This document shows positions 4,844 through 6,095 of a stretch of DNA of 6,095 nucleotides, piece by piece. Source of the DNA: Desulfobacteraceae bacterium (GTDB lineage Bacteria > Desulfobacterota > DSM-4660 > Desulfatiglandales > HGW-15). Location: contig RPPU01000298.1 of the NCBI GenBank assembly GCA_003819975.1, forward strand, positions 1 through 6,095, given 5' to 3'. A program made the position numbers and the translations under genes. Under the pieces are notes generated by a model. That model did not search any database, was not told the origin of the DNA, and saw nothing but the letters and a program-made list of their open reading frames with translations. How positions within the stretch are numbered: position 1 is the stretch's first letter; the number at the start of each line of letters is the position of its first letter.

Positions 4844-6095
4844 GTTGAAGCCTTTGAGGTCCGGCGTACCGAATTCTTTACCCAACCCTTCCACGGACGT
4901 GAGCATGTTGTAATTGGACTTTTGCCAATTATAAAGACCCGTTGGTCCGTTTTCCGGAAACCACCAGCCATAGGCCGCGTTCACCACCCGCGGATGCAGA
5001 TCTTCGGTCAGATGCGCGATCTGAACGATGGAGCCCCGGGGCGTGCGGATCACGACTTCATCGCCTTCATGAATGCCGTGGGGTGCGGCGGTTTGGGGAT
5101 GGATCTCCACTTTGGGAAAGGGTCGCTCCTTGCGCAAACCCTGGACCCAGCGATAAGAGGAGTGCAGATAAAAGCGGCTCTTGCAACTGGTGAGCGCCAG
5201 GGGATAATCGGGGTCGTCGGGAGGCGGGTCTATGAAGTCGGGCAGGGCGGAAACCCCGAGCTCAGCGGCTTTGCTCAAAGCCAGTTCCACCTTGGCGCTG
5301 GGGGTCTTAAAGCCGCTTTTCAAGTATTTCCGGAATTGTTCAGGCCCTTGCAAATGGCTTTTTTCGACAAACTGCTACCAGGTTAAGCCGCCGGGCCTGA
5401 GGATTTCATCCAGTAATTCTTCATGATTCTCAAACCAGTCGTCCGGAGAGCAGACACGCTTGCCGAGTTCATTCAGAATTTTGATGTCGGGCCAGCACTC
5501 CTCGGGCGGGTTTACGACTTTGGGCCGCGCCAGGATAAACCCGTGACCCAATCCGCAATGGCCGATATCGTTGAACTCAAAAGTCGTGGCAGCCGGCAGA
5601 ACCAGGTCGGCCAGCAGGGCCGTGGGGGTCATGAAAATATCGGCGACAACCAAAAAATCCAGGGCTTGCAGCGCCCGGTAAGTTAAAGGACTGTCGGCAT
5701 AGGTGATCAGGGGATTGGTGCCTTGCAAATAAGCGGCTTTGACCGGATAGGGAAAGCCTTCCAAGATTGCTTTACGGAAATAGGCCGGGGGCACACTCAT
5801 CAGGCGGGGGATGGCGCCGTGGTAAGCATGGAGCATTTCTTTTTGCTTGGAGGGCAAGCGCTCGGCCCGCACCAGTTCTCCCAGACGGATGAAGCGGGGG
5901 TCTAGAGGTTGAATATTGCCGCCGGCTACATCCAGGTTGCCGCAGATCGCCATCAGGCAGACCAAGGCACGAGTGGCGTCAAAACAGCGATGGTTTTGTT
6001 CAATGGCGTTGCCCCATTGGAGGGCGGCCGGTTTGGCGCGGCTGTACGCGCGGGCAGCGGCGCGGACCAACTCTGCGTCCACCCAGGTGGTGGCG
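4805..6095 (-). pseudogene. Molybdopterin oxidoreductase (DMSO-reductase/formate-dehydrogenase-like), C-terminal part with an in-frame amber codon and an altered C-terminus; runs off right edge
   Basis: The frame is open from the right edge, so the GTG at 6082 is internal. The first 239 codons show the MGD-binding middle of the family: QWGNAIEQN, then ICGNLDVAGGN, then YLQGTNPLITY, then ADLVLPAATTFEFNDIGH. A TAG at 5377-5375 interrupts the frame after PGGLTW. The same frame then continues with QFVEK and the molydopterin dinucleotide-binding C-terminal domain: YPLALTSCKSRFYLHSSYR, then HPQTAAPHGIHEGDEVVI, then AAYGWWFPE, then SNYNMLT, then LKGFNCRIQ. Relatives often have Glu after such a GxTW, so GAG to TAG is the simplest change. 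The normal C-terminus falls about at CRIQ. The last residues (RHMRSAGS) are read from the antisense of the adenylation relic, so the native end was replaced. The iron-sulfur and Mo-ligand regions lie outside the window. The redox substrate cannot be told, and it is probably unrelated to the biosynthetic operon. Stop readthrough or a sequencing error could still mean a working protein. Confidence 0.82.

Noticed and set aside
4760..5386. Plus-strand open frame of 208 codons that begins near the adenylation relic
   Set aside because: Only its first part (ILRAGGAHVPLDPA) is meaningful, as the adenylation relic. The rest is antisense to the oxidoreductase C-terminal domain.

Overview
The window is about half G+C and looks like part of a bacterial natural-product gene cluster. 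All intact genes are on the minus strand and read from right to left. A myxobacterial or Desulfobacterota-type host is plausible, because TubC-type NRPS docking domains and this class of molybdopterin oxidoreductase are common there. No phylogenetic marker is present, so this is inference only.

The core (about 653-4192, minus strand) is an unusual PKS extender-unit cassette in the order ACP (fkbJ-like), acyl-CoA dehydrogenase (fkbI-like), HAD/FkbH-family glyceryl transferase-phosphatase (fkbH), and 3-hydroxyacyl-CoA dehydrogenase (fkbK-like). In known FK520, ansamitocin and zwittermicin-type pathways these four proteins turn the glycolytic intermediate 1,3-bisphosphoglycerate into glyceryl-ACP and oxidise it to 2-hydroxymalonyl-ACP. 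An O-methyltransferase (FkbG type) would then give methoxymalonyl-ACP, but none is seen here. Directly downstream (569 to 1, minus strand, running off the left edge) begins an NRPS with a TubC-type N-terminal docking domain and the start of a condensation domain. Between the cassette and the NRPS is a GC-rich hairpin followed by a T run. It overlaps the only strong Shine-Dalgarno-like sequence and may act as an attenuator or terminator.

The right side is scrambled. Upstream of the ACP is a roughly 450-base non-coding stretch, very AT-rich in its middle, with two inverted repeats. At about 4639-4843 on the plus strand is a relic of an NRPS adenylation domain carrying two single-base deletions. 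It abuts, tail to tail, the 3' end of a molybdopterin oxidoreductase gene (minus strand, running off the right edge). That gene has an in-frame amber codon, and its last codons are read from the antisense strand of the adenylation relic. This edge looks like a recombination boundary of the biosynthetic locus, with debris of an older NRPS gene joined to an eroding metabolic gene.
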